From Verrucomicrobiales bacterium (GTDB taxonomy: Bacteria; Verrucomicrobiota; Verrucomicrobiia; Limisphaerales; J093): 64,000 bases of DNA. The DNA lies in the NCBI GenBank assembly GCA_024233215.1, contig JACKPW010000001.1, forward strand, positions 1 to 64,000. The letters are read 5' to 3'. This document shows positions 1 through 7,521 of this stretch, piece after piece (the stretch's first letter is position 1; every line of letters starts with the position of its first letter). A program made the position numbers and the translations under genes. The notes under the pieces are model-generated. The model did not search any database. It worked only from the letters and a program-made list of their open reading frames with translations, and was not told the DNA's origin.

Positions 1-1338
1 TTGCTTAGAGACCAACTCCCGGTTGAGGAGTGCGTTACGAACGTCCGGCGGTACCTCTTCATGGGCGGGTACTTGACGAGAGAGGCGTTCGGTCTAGCGC
101 TGTTCCAGCGGCAGGACTCTTGGGCTTGGGTGAAGGGCCAGCCCGTCAAGCGCGAGACAGTTAGAGGCGACATCGAGTTCTTCAAGTACAGCAGTCTCTT
201 CGACAGCAAGATATCTGCGGCATTCGCTGAGAGGTATGAGCGCGAGCTTCAAGCACTCACTCAGGCTGCCGCTGCACTGCCGCAGATCCCCGCAGAGCTC
301 CTACTCCGTGCCTTCGCGCTTTTCGACAGCCGCAACGTTCTTGCTCTCCAAGTGCTCCGCCAGTTCTCAGATCGGCAGATCGATCCAGAGATCTTCCTGG
401 GCGTGCTTGAGACAGCGAAGCGTCTCTGCCACGCAAGGCGCGAAGGTCACCTCATTGGAACGGGGATGGCATTGGCGTCCCAGGAGAGACTTGCGGGGCT
501 CCGAGAGAGGTACCCCGACGCGGTTGGCGCGCGGGTCGATGGGCTCAGTCTTCTGGCCAGGAAGGCTGAGGATGTCAAGGAGAAGGTGATCAAGGTGGAT
601 GGGAAGGAGAGAGCGTATCTCGTGACGCAAGCGGCGGAGGAAGATCATGGTCGTGACGAGGTCTATGTGGTCGACCTGAAGGCCTGCACCTCCGGCGAGC
701 CACAGGTGGTCGGTGCGAATCGCGAGTGGTCCGCTCTGGCTCAGCTTGGTCCCGCAATCGCGGTCGAGCCGGATCCGTCTGGGCGGCTGCGGGTCTTCGC
801 GGGTGGCTGGCAGATAGCGGAGTATCGAGGAAGTAACTGGTGTAGAGCGGATCATCAAGAGATGCGCAGGGATTTCTGTCATATGGCCAGACTCACCAGC
901 GTTGCGGAGCCTGTCATGCTGAGTCTCTTGAGTAAGCTCATGCTCGCATCGGACCGGCATGTAGGTCTCTCTGTCTTGATCGAAGGAGAGGGATCTGTAC
1001 TTGAGCATTGTCACAGCAAGACCATGGTCTCGGAGGCTGCCGATGCTGCAGTCCTGCAAGGCACACCGCTCGACAGGCTATCTGATGAGAGCTTTCTCAA
1101 TGCGGTCGCGGGAGACAACTCAGTGATCGTTAGTCGCAAGGGCATGGTCCTAGCCTACGGTGCTGCTCTCGCTCCGAGAGAAGACACGGAAGTAAGCCTG
1201 ATTGAGGGTACCGGCTCAAGGCACTTGCACCCGCAGAAGATCACGAAGGAAACAGATGCGATCGCGTTCGTCGTGTCTCAGGACGGCCCAATCACGATCT
1301 TCGTGAAGGGCGTCCCAATCCAAAGGTACCTCTTGTGA
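1..1338 (+). CDS. Diadenylate cyclase (DAC)-like domain protein, probably catalytically degenerate; 5' end may lie outside the window
   Basis: 445 residues are visible from a TTG at the first base, so the true start may be upstream. The C-terminal third resembles the DisA/CdaA diadenylate cyclase fold: a helix-rich lead-in, then a strand holding D372-N373-S374 where active cyclases have Asp-Gly-Ala, then G403-T-G-S-R406-H407-L408 where they have the Gly-Thr-Arg-His-Arg loop, and a closing strand ending VVSQDG. Asp-Gly-Ala has become Asp-Asn-Ser and Arg-His-Arg has become Arg-His-Leu. That suggests a nucleotide-binding sensor rather than a c-di-AMP synthase. DAC-related domains of this kind are known from computational surveys of nucleotide-centred conflict systems. 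The N-terminal 220 residues match nothing I recognise. No signal peptide is visible. Confidence 0.6.
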   Translation: MLRDQLPVEECVTNVRRYLFMGGYLTREAFGLALFQRQDSWAWVKGQPVKRETVRGDIEFFKYSSLFDSKISAAFAERYERELQALTQAAAALPQIPAELLLRAFALFDSRNVLALQVLRQFSDRQIDPEIFLGVLETAKRLCHARREGHLIGTGMALASQERLAGLRERYPDAVGARVDGLSLLARKAEDVKEKVIKVDGKERAYLVTQAAEEDHGRDEVYVVDLKACTSGEPQVVGANREWSALAQLGPAIAVEPDPSGRLRVFAGGWQIAEYRGSNWCRADHQEMRRDFCHMARLTSVAEPVMLSLLSKLMLASDRHVGLSVLIEGEGSVLEHCHSKTMVSEAADAAVLQGTPLDRLSDESFLNAVAGDNSVIVSRKGMVLAYGAALAPREDTEVSLIEGTGSRHLHPQKITKETDAIAFVVSQDGPITIFVKGVPIQRYLL

Positions 1339-1720
1339 CAGGCTTTGGAGCGCATCGTCCATGATAGGGGGTGCCAACAAAGTAGTGCTGCTGATGCAGC
1401 ACCCGCCGCTTCGCTTTGGGTGCCGCACAGCAGACCACAGCGTTCGCCTCTGGCGTCCTTCTGGCCGAAGGCAGGGAACGGGGGAACCCATGCAAAGGAA
1501 CGTAAAGACGTCAAGGATTGCGATCAGGGGGCGGAGCGAGGGGATGTAGGCGAGCAATCGCTCGGCGTGGGCGTGCGGGAAATCTGATACTCCCATTTGA
1601 TACTACTTGCCCGATTTGGTGCCAATTCGGGCGAATTCAGGATGAGAGGGGAAAGGTGGAAGGCGTTGGTGCGCAGACTGTAGAGGACTTGGGAAGACTC
1701 AGGCAAACAAGTGTTTCTCA
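1339..1720. other. Gene-free stretch between the DAC-like gene and the tRNA fragment
   Basis: No credible coding frame, RNA gene or repeat is seen in about 380 bases. Its right end abuts a broken tRNA-Ser, so it may be the end of an inserted element. Confidence 0.4.
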
Positions 1721-1760
1721 ATTTCGAGTCAGGTGCCTTCAACCACTCAGCCACCCTTCC
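1721..1760 (-). pseudogene. 5' half of tRNA-Ser(CGA), truncated after the anticodon loop
   Basis: Read on the minus strand, 1760 to 1721 gives a 7-base acceptor strand (GGAAGGG), TG at positions 8-9, a D-arm (GCT, GAGTGGTTGAA, GGC), the anticodon stem CCTGA and the loop CTCGAAA with anticodon CGA at 1726-1724. Past the loop the sequence does not form the expected TCAGG stem strand, variable arm or T-arm, so the 3' half is missing. Breaks at the anticodon loop are typical of integrase crossovers in tRNA genes. The fragment should not make a working tRNA. Confidence 0.8.
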
Positions 1761-1880
1761 TGCCGATGGGTTGCCGATCTGGGGAGCAGACCGTCCGGCA
1801 ATTGTGATCGCACGGGCCGGCGACGCTGCCAAGCGCAATTGGCGGGTGCTGCGATAAGTGGGCGATCGTGGTCAATGGGC

Positions 1881-2003
1881 TCACTGCTCAGGCATTAGCA
1901 GCGGCTTGGGGAGGGCCTTTGCCTGGCGGCAGACCCACTCGTGTTCCTGCGTGTCGGGATCGATGAGCGCCACCAACGGGCCGGTGTCCACGATGGCGAT
2001 CAT
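1881..2003 (-). pseudogene. Truncated PIN-domain toxin (VapC-like), N-terminal 40 residues only
   Basis: A minus-strand frame starts with ATG at 2003 and reads MIAIVDTGPLVALIDPDTQE, the classic first strand of a PIN domain with its first catalytic Asp, then stops at 1881 after 40 residues. A full VapC is about 130-150 residues, so the other acidic residues are lost. It lies 65 bases downstream of a ribbon-helix-helix antitoxin gene, as expected for a broken toxin-antitoxin pair. The region upstream of the start shows no further PIN-like frame. Confidence 0.65.
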
Positions 2004-2068
2004 CTCCCGAGGCCTTCCAAGTACTTGGGATTGGTGGCGAGGTCACGCTTGCCACGCCCACGCCGCGC

Positions 2069-2275
2069 TCAGACCCGTTTCAAGACCGGCAGTGCCACGT
2101 CGTACGCCGATTCCCCGGGCGGCAGCTTGGGCAGATCCAGCGGGAGCGTGTGGTCCGGCAGTTGCTTTTCCAGACATTCCCGCACCAGGGAGGATTTTGT
2201 GGTCCGGCGGGCGCGGCTTTCCTTTTCGAGCCGGGCCAGAAGTCGCTCTGGCAACTTGAGCGAAATCGTCGTCAT
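2069..2275 (-). CDS. Ribbon-helix-helix antitoxin, orphaned
   Basis: 68 residues. The N-terminus (MTTISLKLPERLLARLEKES) is a CopG/Arc-type ribbon-helix-helix: a short strand with alternating residues followed by two helices. Such proteins bind the promoter of their own operon and neutralise a partner toxin through the C-terminal tail, here rich in Pro and Leu. The partner downstream is only a 40-residue PIN fragment, so this antitoxin appears orphaned. A 65-base gap replaces the usual overlap. Confidence 0.6.
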   Translation of the reverse strand: MTTISLKLPERLLARLEKESRARRTTKSSLVRECLEKQLPDHTLPLDLPKLPPGESAYDVALPVLKRV

Positions 2276-2370
2276 GCGGTCACGGTAATACCCGCCACCG
2301 TGTCGGGCAATACCGCATTCAACCGGCGATCGCGCTGCCGGGTTTGGGGTTTGCCGAACCCGGAGGGTTC

Positions 2371-2640
2371 AAAGCCATTAGCCGGTGGTCGAGCGAGGGA
2401 CGAGCGATACCACCGGAAACCGGTCGGAACGGCCGCCGCATCCCGAAGGGATGCCAGCTTGGGCCAGGGTGCGATCCCGTCGGGATCGGGGGGGGCGGGT
2501 GTGGGGTCCGGGGGTGTCGCTTCGCTCAACCCCCGGCTAATCGCTTGAATCCCTCCGGGATGGCGAGGTCCGTTGGCAACCGGTCCGGTTTTCGATCAGG
2601 CGAATGTGGTTGGTCTGAGGCAACTGCTCGCTACTCCGCC
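2371..2640. repeat. 270-bp dispersed repeat, copy 1 (near-identical to 4296-4565)
   Basis: About 270 bases are repeated with roughly ten differences at 4296-4565. The unit contains several short palindromes, such as CATCCCGAAGGGATG, GATCCCGTCGGGATC and ATCCCTCCGGGAT, so it looks like an array of REP-like hairpins and not a gene. Copy 1 abuts a fragment of the cassette gene found whole at 4684-5658. Confidence 0.85.
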
Positions 2641-2776
2641 GCAGGGCCTCCCATGAGGTGAGAAGCACCGCCCGCAACATGAGTTGCTGCTCGGCGGGCC
2701 GGAGCGCGGCCAGAGCAGTCCGCAGGCCCCCCATGGCCGCTTCGGCGTGGTCTTTTCCGACCAGTCGGTTAGCCAA
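2641..2776 (-). pseudogene. Fragment of a second copy of the 4684-5658 gene
   Basis: The minus-strand frame encodes about 45 residues (beginning MANRLVGKDHAEAAMGGLRT and continuing TALAALRP) that closely match a segment of the intact cassette gene (DRLAGEDHAEAAIRSLRTAL). The match ends exactly where the 270-bp repeat begins. Nothing else of the gene remains here. Confidence 0.7.
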
Positions 2777-3311
2777 ACACCGACGGTTTTCCGAACAGGA
2801 TCACGGCGGAGTTCAGAATCTGGCCGTTCTTCCGCAGCGACAGCTTGTCCAGGATGTCGCCAATGTCCCGGCCCGTAGATTCCGGCAGTCGGCCTTCCTC
2901 GATGCCCAGCCGAACCGTCTTGAGGATCTCCTCGCGATCAAGGTGCCTCAGGCTGACATCGGAAGCGGGGGTGTTCTCCCAACGAGACCGGCCGTGGGCA
3001 CGCTGCAGGAGTAGTGTTTCATAGCGAGCCTGCGGCATCACCGACGCCGTTGATCCCACCCGTTGATACGGGCGACCATCGAAGACGTAGGGGCCGGTAT
3101 CCGCCACAGCAGGAACGGAAAGCACGAGCACTTCCAGACCTTCGGACACGCGAACGCGCTCCTGGGAGACCAAGGCGGGCGGCTCGAACCGGGCGAGCAT
3201 CGCGGCAATGTCCCGCAACATGGAATCACTGACTTGCTGCCCAACAATCCGGCCATCCGGTGTGATGCCGACGAACACACGTCCGCCCTGGCCATCAGGA
3301 CCAGTGAACAA
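2769..3311 (-). pseudogene. Schlafen AlbA_2-type (divergent AAA_4) protein, truncated at both ends
   Basis: About 175 residues of a larger protein. Near its new N-terminus is GGRVFVGITPDGRIVGQQ, the hallmark strand-turn of the AlbA_2/AAA_4 domain found in Schlafen-like and RecG-like regulators, followed by the rest of that domain and a helical stretch (RLPESTGRDIGDILDKLSL). In the family this strand is preceded by an E-x-K segment and an 'AFANT' segment, both missing here because the MITE-like element at 3301-3466 starts at this point. The C-terminus stops soon after LFGKPSVFG, far short of the usual 400-500 residues. Not expected to be functional. Confidence 0.65.
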
Positions 3312-3466
3312 AGTCAGCGTAAGCCGTTAGATTGTAGCGCAGATCTCCGAATCTGCTGTATCGCGGATTTCCCAATCCGCCAGCGCTGGAAGGTTCGGAC
3401 GGTCTGCCGAATTGAATTCGGCGATACGGCAGATTTTGGAAATCTGCGCGACGACTTTGTCACTGG
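3301..3466. repeat. Palindromic MITE-like element, copy 1 (166 bp)
   Basis: The outer ends are inverted: CCAGTGAACAAAGTC on the left and GACTTTGTCACTGG on the right. Inside is a second inverted pair, AATCTGCTGTATCGC and GCGATACGGCAGAT. A second copy with the same architecture lies at 24945-25107 and a half copy at 17178-17214. No coding frame is inside. The left end interrupts the AlbA_2 gene. Confidence 0.75.
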
Positions 3467-3495
3467 CCCTGGGTTTCGCCCCCCACTTCCCGAGT

Positions 3496-3933
3496 TCATC
3501 TCTTCACCAAGGGGTTGCGGACCTTGAGTTGCGGGAAGGCGGAGAAGTCACGATCGGCCGACCACAATTCGCGGACGCCGTGGTGCAGGCAAAGGGCAGC
3601 GATGCGGGCGTCGTGGATGCGGGGACCCTGCAGCTGTGCCGCCGTTGCGAGCCTTCGCAGCTTCGCGAAGTAGCCGTCGCTTTCGGTGATCAGATGCAGA
3701 TTGCCACCGGCCAGCCAGGCGTCCACACACGCAAAACTCGTCGCCAGCGGTGTGGGCACCTTGAAAATCCTAGGATGGGTCACGATCGCCACGAACTCGT
3801 GGATGCAGGGCCAGGGAATCACCCATGGCGCGGACTGCGTGCGCAGGGATTCGATCAACTCCTTCGCTGCCACGTGGAAGGGGCTGTCCGAACGATGCGA
3901 ATAGACCAGGATATTGGTGTCGACTGCAATCAT
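3496..3933 (-). CDS. PIN-domain ribonuclease toxin (VapC family)
   Basis: 145 residues from ATG at 3933. PIN-domain landmarks run in order: the first catalytic Asp in MIAVDTNILVYSHR, a conserved Glu in the IHEFVAIVT helix, then IHDARIAALCLHHGVRELWS and the final Asp pair in ADRDFSAF. VapC toxins cleave tRNA or rRNA when freed from their antitoxin. The start overlaps the upstream antitoxin gene by four bases (ATGA), the usual coupling. It looks intact, unlike the two other PIN pieces nearby. Target RNA is unknown. Confidence 0.8.
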   Translation of the reverse strand: MIAVDTNILVYSHRSDSPFHVAAKELIESLRTQSAPWVIPWPCIHEFVAIVTHPRIFKVPTPLATSFACVDAWLAGGNLHLITESDGYFAKLRRLATAAQLQGPRIHDARIAALCLHHGVRELWSADRDFSAFPQLKVRNPLVKR

Positions 3934-4178
3934 GCGCCGCGCCCCCGGTAGATCTCGTCGCCGATCCGATCCCAGTTCCACTGCTTGAATTCGTCCGTCG
4001 GCCCGCTCCCATCGAAGGTGACCAGCGGCGGTAGCGCGGCGGGCTTGGAGAGATGCTTGCCGGCAATGACGAGGCGGAGACCCGCCTCTGTCAACGCGCG
4101 GAACGACGTCTTCTGTTCGCGCGCAAGACGTTGGGTCCGCTCGAACAGATCGTCGGCAATTTCAATGGTCGTCTTCAT
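3930..4178 (-). CDS. Antitoxin of the type II toxin-antitoxin pair (VapB-like)
   Basis: 82 residues from ATG at 4178 (MKTTIEIADDLFERTQRLAR). The first 40 residues look like the short DNA-binding strand and helices of a VapB antitoxin of the Arc/MetJ type. The acidic, aromatic C-terminal tail (DEFKQWNWDRIGDEIYRGRG) is the kind that occupies the groove of a PIN toxin. It overlaps the toxin gene by four bases. In this family the antitoxin, alone or with toxin, represses the operon. Confidence 0.7.
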   Translation of the reverse strand: MKTTIEIADDLFERTQRLAREQKTSFRALTEAGLRLVIAGKHLSKPAALPPLVTFDGSGPTDEFKQWNWDRIGDEIYRGRGA

Positions 4179-4295
4179 AATATGGGTAGCCATACTGTCA
4201 TCAATGGCGGACCATATCAACCGGATTCCTCGATCCCAGCGTTAGCCGGGAGCATCACAGAGCGGGTCGGAGGAATCGTAGTAGCCGTTGGCGTC

Positions 4296-4565
4296 AAAGC
4301 CATTAGCCGGTGGTCGAGCGAGGGACGAGCGATACCACCGGAAACCGGTCGGAATGGCCGCCGCATCCCGAAGGGATGCCAGCTTGGGCCAGGCTGCGAT
4401 CCCGTCGGGATCGGGGGGGGCGGGTGTGGGGTCCGGGGGTGTCGCTATGCTCAACCCCCGGCTAATCGCTTGAATCCCTCCGGGATGGCGAGGTCCGTTG
4501 GTAACAGGTCCGGTTTTCGATCAGGCGGATCTGGTTGGTCTGAGGCAACTGCTCGCTACTCCGCC
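4296..4565. repeat. 270-bp dispersed repeat, copy 2
   Basis: Near-identical to 2371-2640. The flanks differ completely, so the unit itself has been duplicated or moved. The remainder of 4179-4683 shows no gene. Confidence 0.85.
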
Positions 4566-4683
4566 AGCCCAACCGCAGTGTCCTGAACTTGACGCCCTTG
4601 CCCGCAGGGGCTGGCGATTGGGGCGTACTGGGGTCCGGAGCCAAGGCGGAACCGCGTTGGAGTTCTCGTGGCAACCAAGACGG

Positions 4684-5658
4684 TTAGAGCGTTCGACCAT
4701 GATGGCCACCAGCGGGCGGGCGTCCACGATGGCGAGCACTTGTGGTACCGTCGCGCTGGGTGAGGAGTTTGGCGGCGCGCTGTCGGACCCCCTTGTCCGG
4801 ATCTTCTTCGGCGAGTGCTTCGAGCACGCTCCGGCGTCCCAGGGCTTGGGCCAGAGCCGCGGCGGCTTTGCGCACATCGGCCCGTCTTGCCTGGCGGGCA
4901 ATCCTCAGCGCGGCTTCGGCCTGGGGGTGAGTCGGGTGGATGACCAGCCAGTCCAGCAGGCCCAGCGATTGCCATCGCACCGCATCGTTACCAGCGGCGT
5001 TCGGAAGGGCTGAAAGGAACATGCTGATCCTGTCATCCCGCCCGGGCTCGTCAAGCTGCTGAATCCACCAGGGCACCAAGGCGCGCAGATTGGTCTCCCA
5101 AAGGGAGGTTCGGAAGCTCTCCACGGCCGCGGTGACGCGGTCGATCCGGAGTTCGACACGCGAGGTGCGAAGGAGCCGTCGGTCGTCGGCGTCGAGCGCA
5201 ATCACCAGGTCCTCCTCCGGCAACCGCACCTCCGGCAGCAGCCCGGCGAGCGGGTAACGACGCACCGCGTCCAAGCCTTGTCCGATCACGGATTGGACGG
5301 CCGCCATGCATTCGGCACCCACCTCCTGCATGAGCGCCGTGAGAATCTCCGGCACCCGGAGGGTGAGCCCTGTCCTTCGGCGCACATCCTCCCACGGGAT
5401 CAGGAGTGTCGCCCGGAGCATGAGCGGTTGCTCGTTCGGCCGGAGCGCGGCCAGAGCCGTCCGCAGGCTCCGAATGGCCGCCTCGGCGTGATCCTCGCCG
5501 GCCAGCCGGTCGTGGGTTCGGTACCCGAAGCTCGAGTGCTGCTCCAGCATTCGCAGAAGCAAGGTGGCGGCCCAAAGCCGGCGCGGCGGGATGGGGTCGC
5601 GGGTCAACAATTCGATGAATCCCACGTCCTGCAATCGGTTTCTTGTCTTCGTTTTCAT
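4684..5658 (-). CDS. Conserved protein of unknown function with HEAT-like helices; third gene of a three-gene cassette
   Basis: About 324 residues from ATG at 5658 (MKTKTRNRLQDVGFIELLTR). The sequence is almost wholly helical. Helix pairs near the C-terminus (HPQAEAALRIARQARRADVR and AKLLTQRDG) resemble HEAT-type repeats, which are protein-binding scaffolds. I do not recognise the family. The last 20 or so residues are read through a leftover PIN-domain fragment in another frame (4697-4743, 'LAIVDARPLVAIM'), so the true C-terminus may have been replaced by recombination. It lies 40 bases downstream of the middle cassette gene, on the same strand. Confidence 0.6.
   Translation of the reverse strand: MKTKTRNRLQDVGFIELLTRDPIPPRRLWAATLLLRMLEQHSSFGYRTHDRLAGEDHAEAAIRSLRTALAALRPNEQPLMLRATLLIPWEDVRRRTGLTLRVPEILTALMQEVGAECMAAVQSVIGQGLDAVRRYPLAGLLPEVRLPEEDLVIALDADDRRLLRTSRVELRIDRVTAAVESFRTSLWETNLRALVPWWIQQLDEPGRDDRISMFLSALPNAAGNDAVRWQSLGLLDWLVIHPTHPQAEAALRIARQARRADVRKAAAALAQALGRRSVLEALAEEDPDKGVRQRAAKLLTQRDGTTSARHRGRPPAGGHHGRTL
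4697..4743 (-). pseudogene. Short PIN-domain toxin remnant
   Basis: A minus-strand frame reads LAIVDARPLVAIM, matching the opening strand of the PIN fragment at 1881-2003 (IAIVDTGPLVALI), with no antitoxin or remaining domain. It overlaps the 3' end of the cassette gene in another frame. Confidence 0.45.
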
Positions 5659-5698
5659 GGCCTGTTGCGCCGCCGGGGGCTGGCCGCCTCGGGGGCGG

Positions 5699-6397
5699 CT
5701 ACCGGGTGCAGGTGGCTTCAGCTTTGGCCATCGCCTGCCGCTGGGCGGGCGTGGCTTGGCGGCGGGCGATGACGAGCATCTTGTCGTGGCCGTAGCGGTA
5801 GTGGTTTGAAAGCAACTCCAGGATGCGCTCGGCATATTCCTCCGGCGTGGCGGTGGCCGAGAGGACCTTGAACCAGGGCGGCAACACGTTGTCCCAATCG
5901 ACACCGACTTGCCACGAACCGCCTTCGTCCGCGAAGAAGATGACGTCATCGAGGCACTCATCAATGTGGTCCAGCAGGCCGAAGAGGATGTCGAAGGCCA
6001 GGCGCACCTCGCTTGGATCACTCTTCCTAGCGTCGCGCACACAGCGATTGAGTAGCCGAAGACAATCGGCGATCCAGGCGCTTGTTCCAGTGGATTTCTG
6101 CGTGGAGTTCTTCCCGTTGACGTCGAACGATTCGTAGTAGCCGCCCGTCCGACTGGCCTTCTCGAATCGCTTCACGTCGGCGAGCAGACCCGAATCGGTT
6201 GCGCTTTCCGCATCCGGGCGCAGCTGCTCCGGGTCGAGGTAGCCCTTCGCGAGCTTGTAGAGTTTGGCCGGGGGCAGAAGATCGATGGCTTCGCTCAGCA
6301 GGTAGAAGATGTATTCGTTGCTCAGGTTGCGAATCGCTGCGCGCAGCTTGTCGCGGTCGATCTGAATGGAGGGGCGAGACTTCACAGGGGCATTCAC
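5699..6397 (-). CDS. Conserved protein of unknown function; middle gene of the cassette
   Basis: 232 residues from a GTG at 6397 that overlaps the stop of the upstream gene (GTGA). This start is chosen for that coupling and because MNAPVKSRPSIQIDRDKLRA reads as a normal N-terminus. The protein is helical and acidic with many aromatics (YIFYLLSEAIDLLPPAKLYKL); no catalytic motif or membrane segment is seen. Its last 20 residues (RRQATPAQRQAMAKAEA) recur in a decayed copy at 7751-7815. It is probably translated with its neighbours as one complex. Function unknown. Confidence 0.65.
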   Translation of the reverse strand: MNAPVKSRPSIQIDRDKLRAAIRNLSNEYIFYLLSEAIDLLPPAKLYKLAKGYLDPEQLRPDAESATDSGLLADVKRFEKASRTGGYYESFDVNGKNSTQKSTGTSAWIADCLRLLNRCVRDARKSDPSEVRLAFDILFGLLDHIDECLDDVIFFADEGGSWQVGVDWDNVLPPWFKVLSATATPEEYAERILELLSNHYRYGHDKMLVIARRQATPAQRQAMAKAEATCTR

Positions 6398-7521
6398 AGG
6401 TTCTTGATCCGACCCAACACGCCGGGCCGACGCCGATGCTGTTCCCGGAAGGCGGCGAGTCTCTCTTGAAAACCGGGGGTTGCGCCCTCCTGCACGTGGG
6501 CGTCACGGAGTTCCTCCAGTTTCGTGGCTGCCTCGTCGTAGGCGGCGGACGTCCTCTGATCCACGAGTTCCTCCACCCGGGTCCAGATCGCGTCCGCCCG
6601 TTGCATGACGGCGGCCAGATGTTGTCGCCGTGCCTCGGCTTGTCGCTGTCGCCTTTCTCTTGCTGATTCGGCCTCCTGGTCAAGCCGCGCCCGGCGGACT
6701 TTAAGGATCCGGCTGGCGAATTCTACGCAACTCAACGACGGGCCGGAGCTGGGGTCGGGCTGCGTATAGGTCAATCGATTCAACTCCGCCATCACGCTCG
6801 ATCCCTCGCCGTCGGCAACGCGTTCGAGCAGCGTTCGCATCTGGGCGACGGGCATCTCTTCGAGAACCTCGGAGATGGGGATGGGTTCGGGAGGAGGACC
6901 CGGAGAGAACTCGGCGGCCACGGTGAGCGCATCCGGATCGACCGCGAAGTGTTTGAGGAACACCGTCAACGCGGTGGTGAGGCGGTTCAATCCGGCGGGA
7001 ATGGGCGGCATGAGGACGCCTTCATCCGCGGGATCGGTCCATTCGTCCGGGTCGAAGTCAGCCAGCCAGGCGAGAAACAACGAGCGGTGGTCGCCGCGGA
7101 TCAGGTCCTCGCGGATCGGGAGTAACCGGTCAAGAACACCCTCGCCTTGCTTGTCCCACCAGCCGCCGTCCTCGTTGTGTTCAAACCAGACGAGCCGCCG
7201 GTTTCCGAGTTGTTTGGTGGTGAGGGTGTCCTCGTACTGGTCACCGCCACGAAGATAGGGCTCGATGGCCTCCGCGCTCAGGCAGCCTTCCGGAAGGGCC
7301 AGCACCAGGCGGGCCGTCGCCCAGTTCGCGATGAAGAAGTGGGCGTCGTAGTACTTGAGCAGGGTGGCTTCGCTGCCCTTGAAACTGCCGAAATGGTAGA
7401 CGTTGCGCCAGCTCAGGCGGGACACCTCGGCGCGGCTGGAGCAGCCCTTGGCGTAGTTCAGGCCTTCGTCGGAGATGGGCCCGTCGATCGCCGCGAATTC
7501 GTAATACTGGTATTCACTCAT
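6394..7521 (-). CDS. Conserved protein of unknown function (MSEYQYYEF family); first gene of the cassette
   Basis: 375 residues from ATG at 7521. The N-terminus MSEYQYYEFAAIDGPISDEG, followed by NVYHFGSFKGS and HFFIANWATARLVLALP, belongs to a family I have seen as an uncharacterised protein in actinobacteria and other phyla, usually with nearly the same opening. A globular N-terminal part (about 1-250) is followed by a highly charged coiled-coil-like helix (RRARLDQEAESARERRQRQA, then further RRQ repeats). No enzyme motif is evident. It overlaps the next gene by four bases. The 690 bases upstream carry no gene, so the promoter is probably there. Confidence 0.65.
   Translation of the reverse strand: MSEYQYYEFAAIDGPISDEGLNYAKGCSSRAEVSRLSWRNVYHFGSFKGSEATLLKYYDAHFFIANWATARLVLALPEGCLSAEAIEPYLRGGDQYEDTLTTKQLGNRRLVWFEHNEDGGWWDKQGEGVLDRLLPIREDLIRGDHRSLFLAWLADFDPDEWTDPADEGVLMPPIPAGLNRLTTALTVFLKHFAVDPDALTVAAEFSPGPPPEPIPISEVLEEMPVAQMRTLLERVADGEGSSVMAELNRLTYTQPDPSSGPSLSCVEFASRILKVRRARLDQEAESARERRQRQAEARRQHLAAVMQRADAIWTRVEELVDQRTSAAYDEAATKLEELRDAHVQEGATPGFQERLAAFREQHRRRPGVLGRIKNL

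Noticed and set aside
2371..2640. Open frames inside the 270-bp repeat
   Set aside because: They exist in several frames on both strands in both copies and consist of palindromic repeat sequence.
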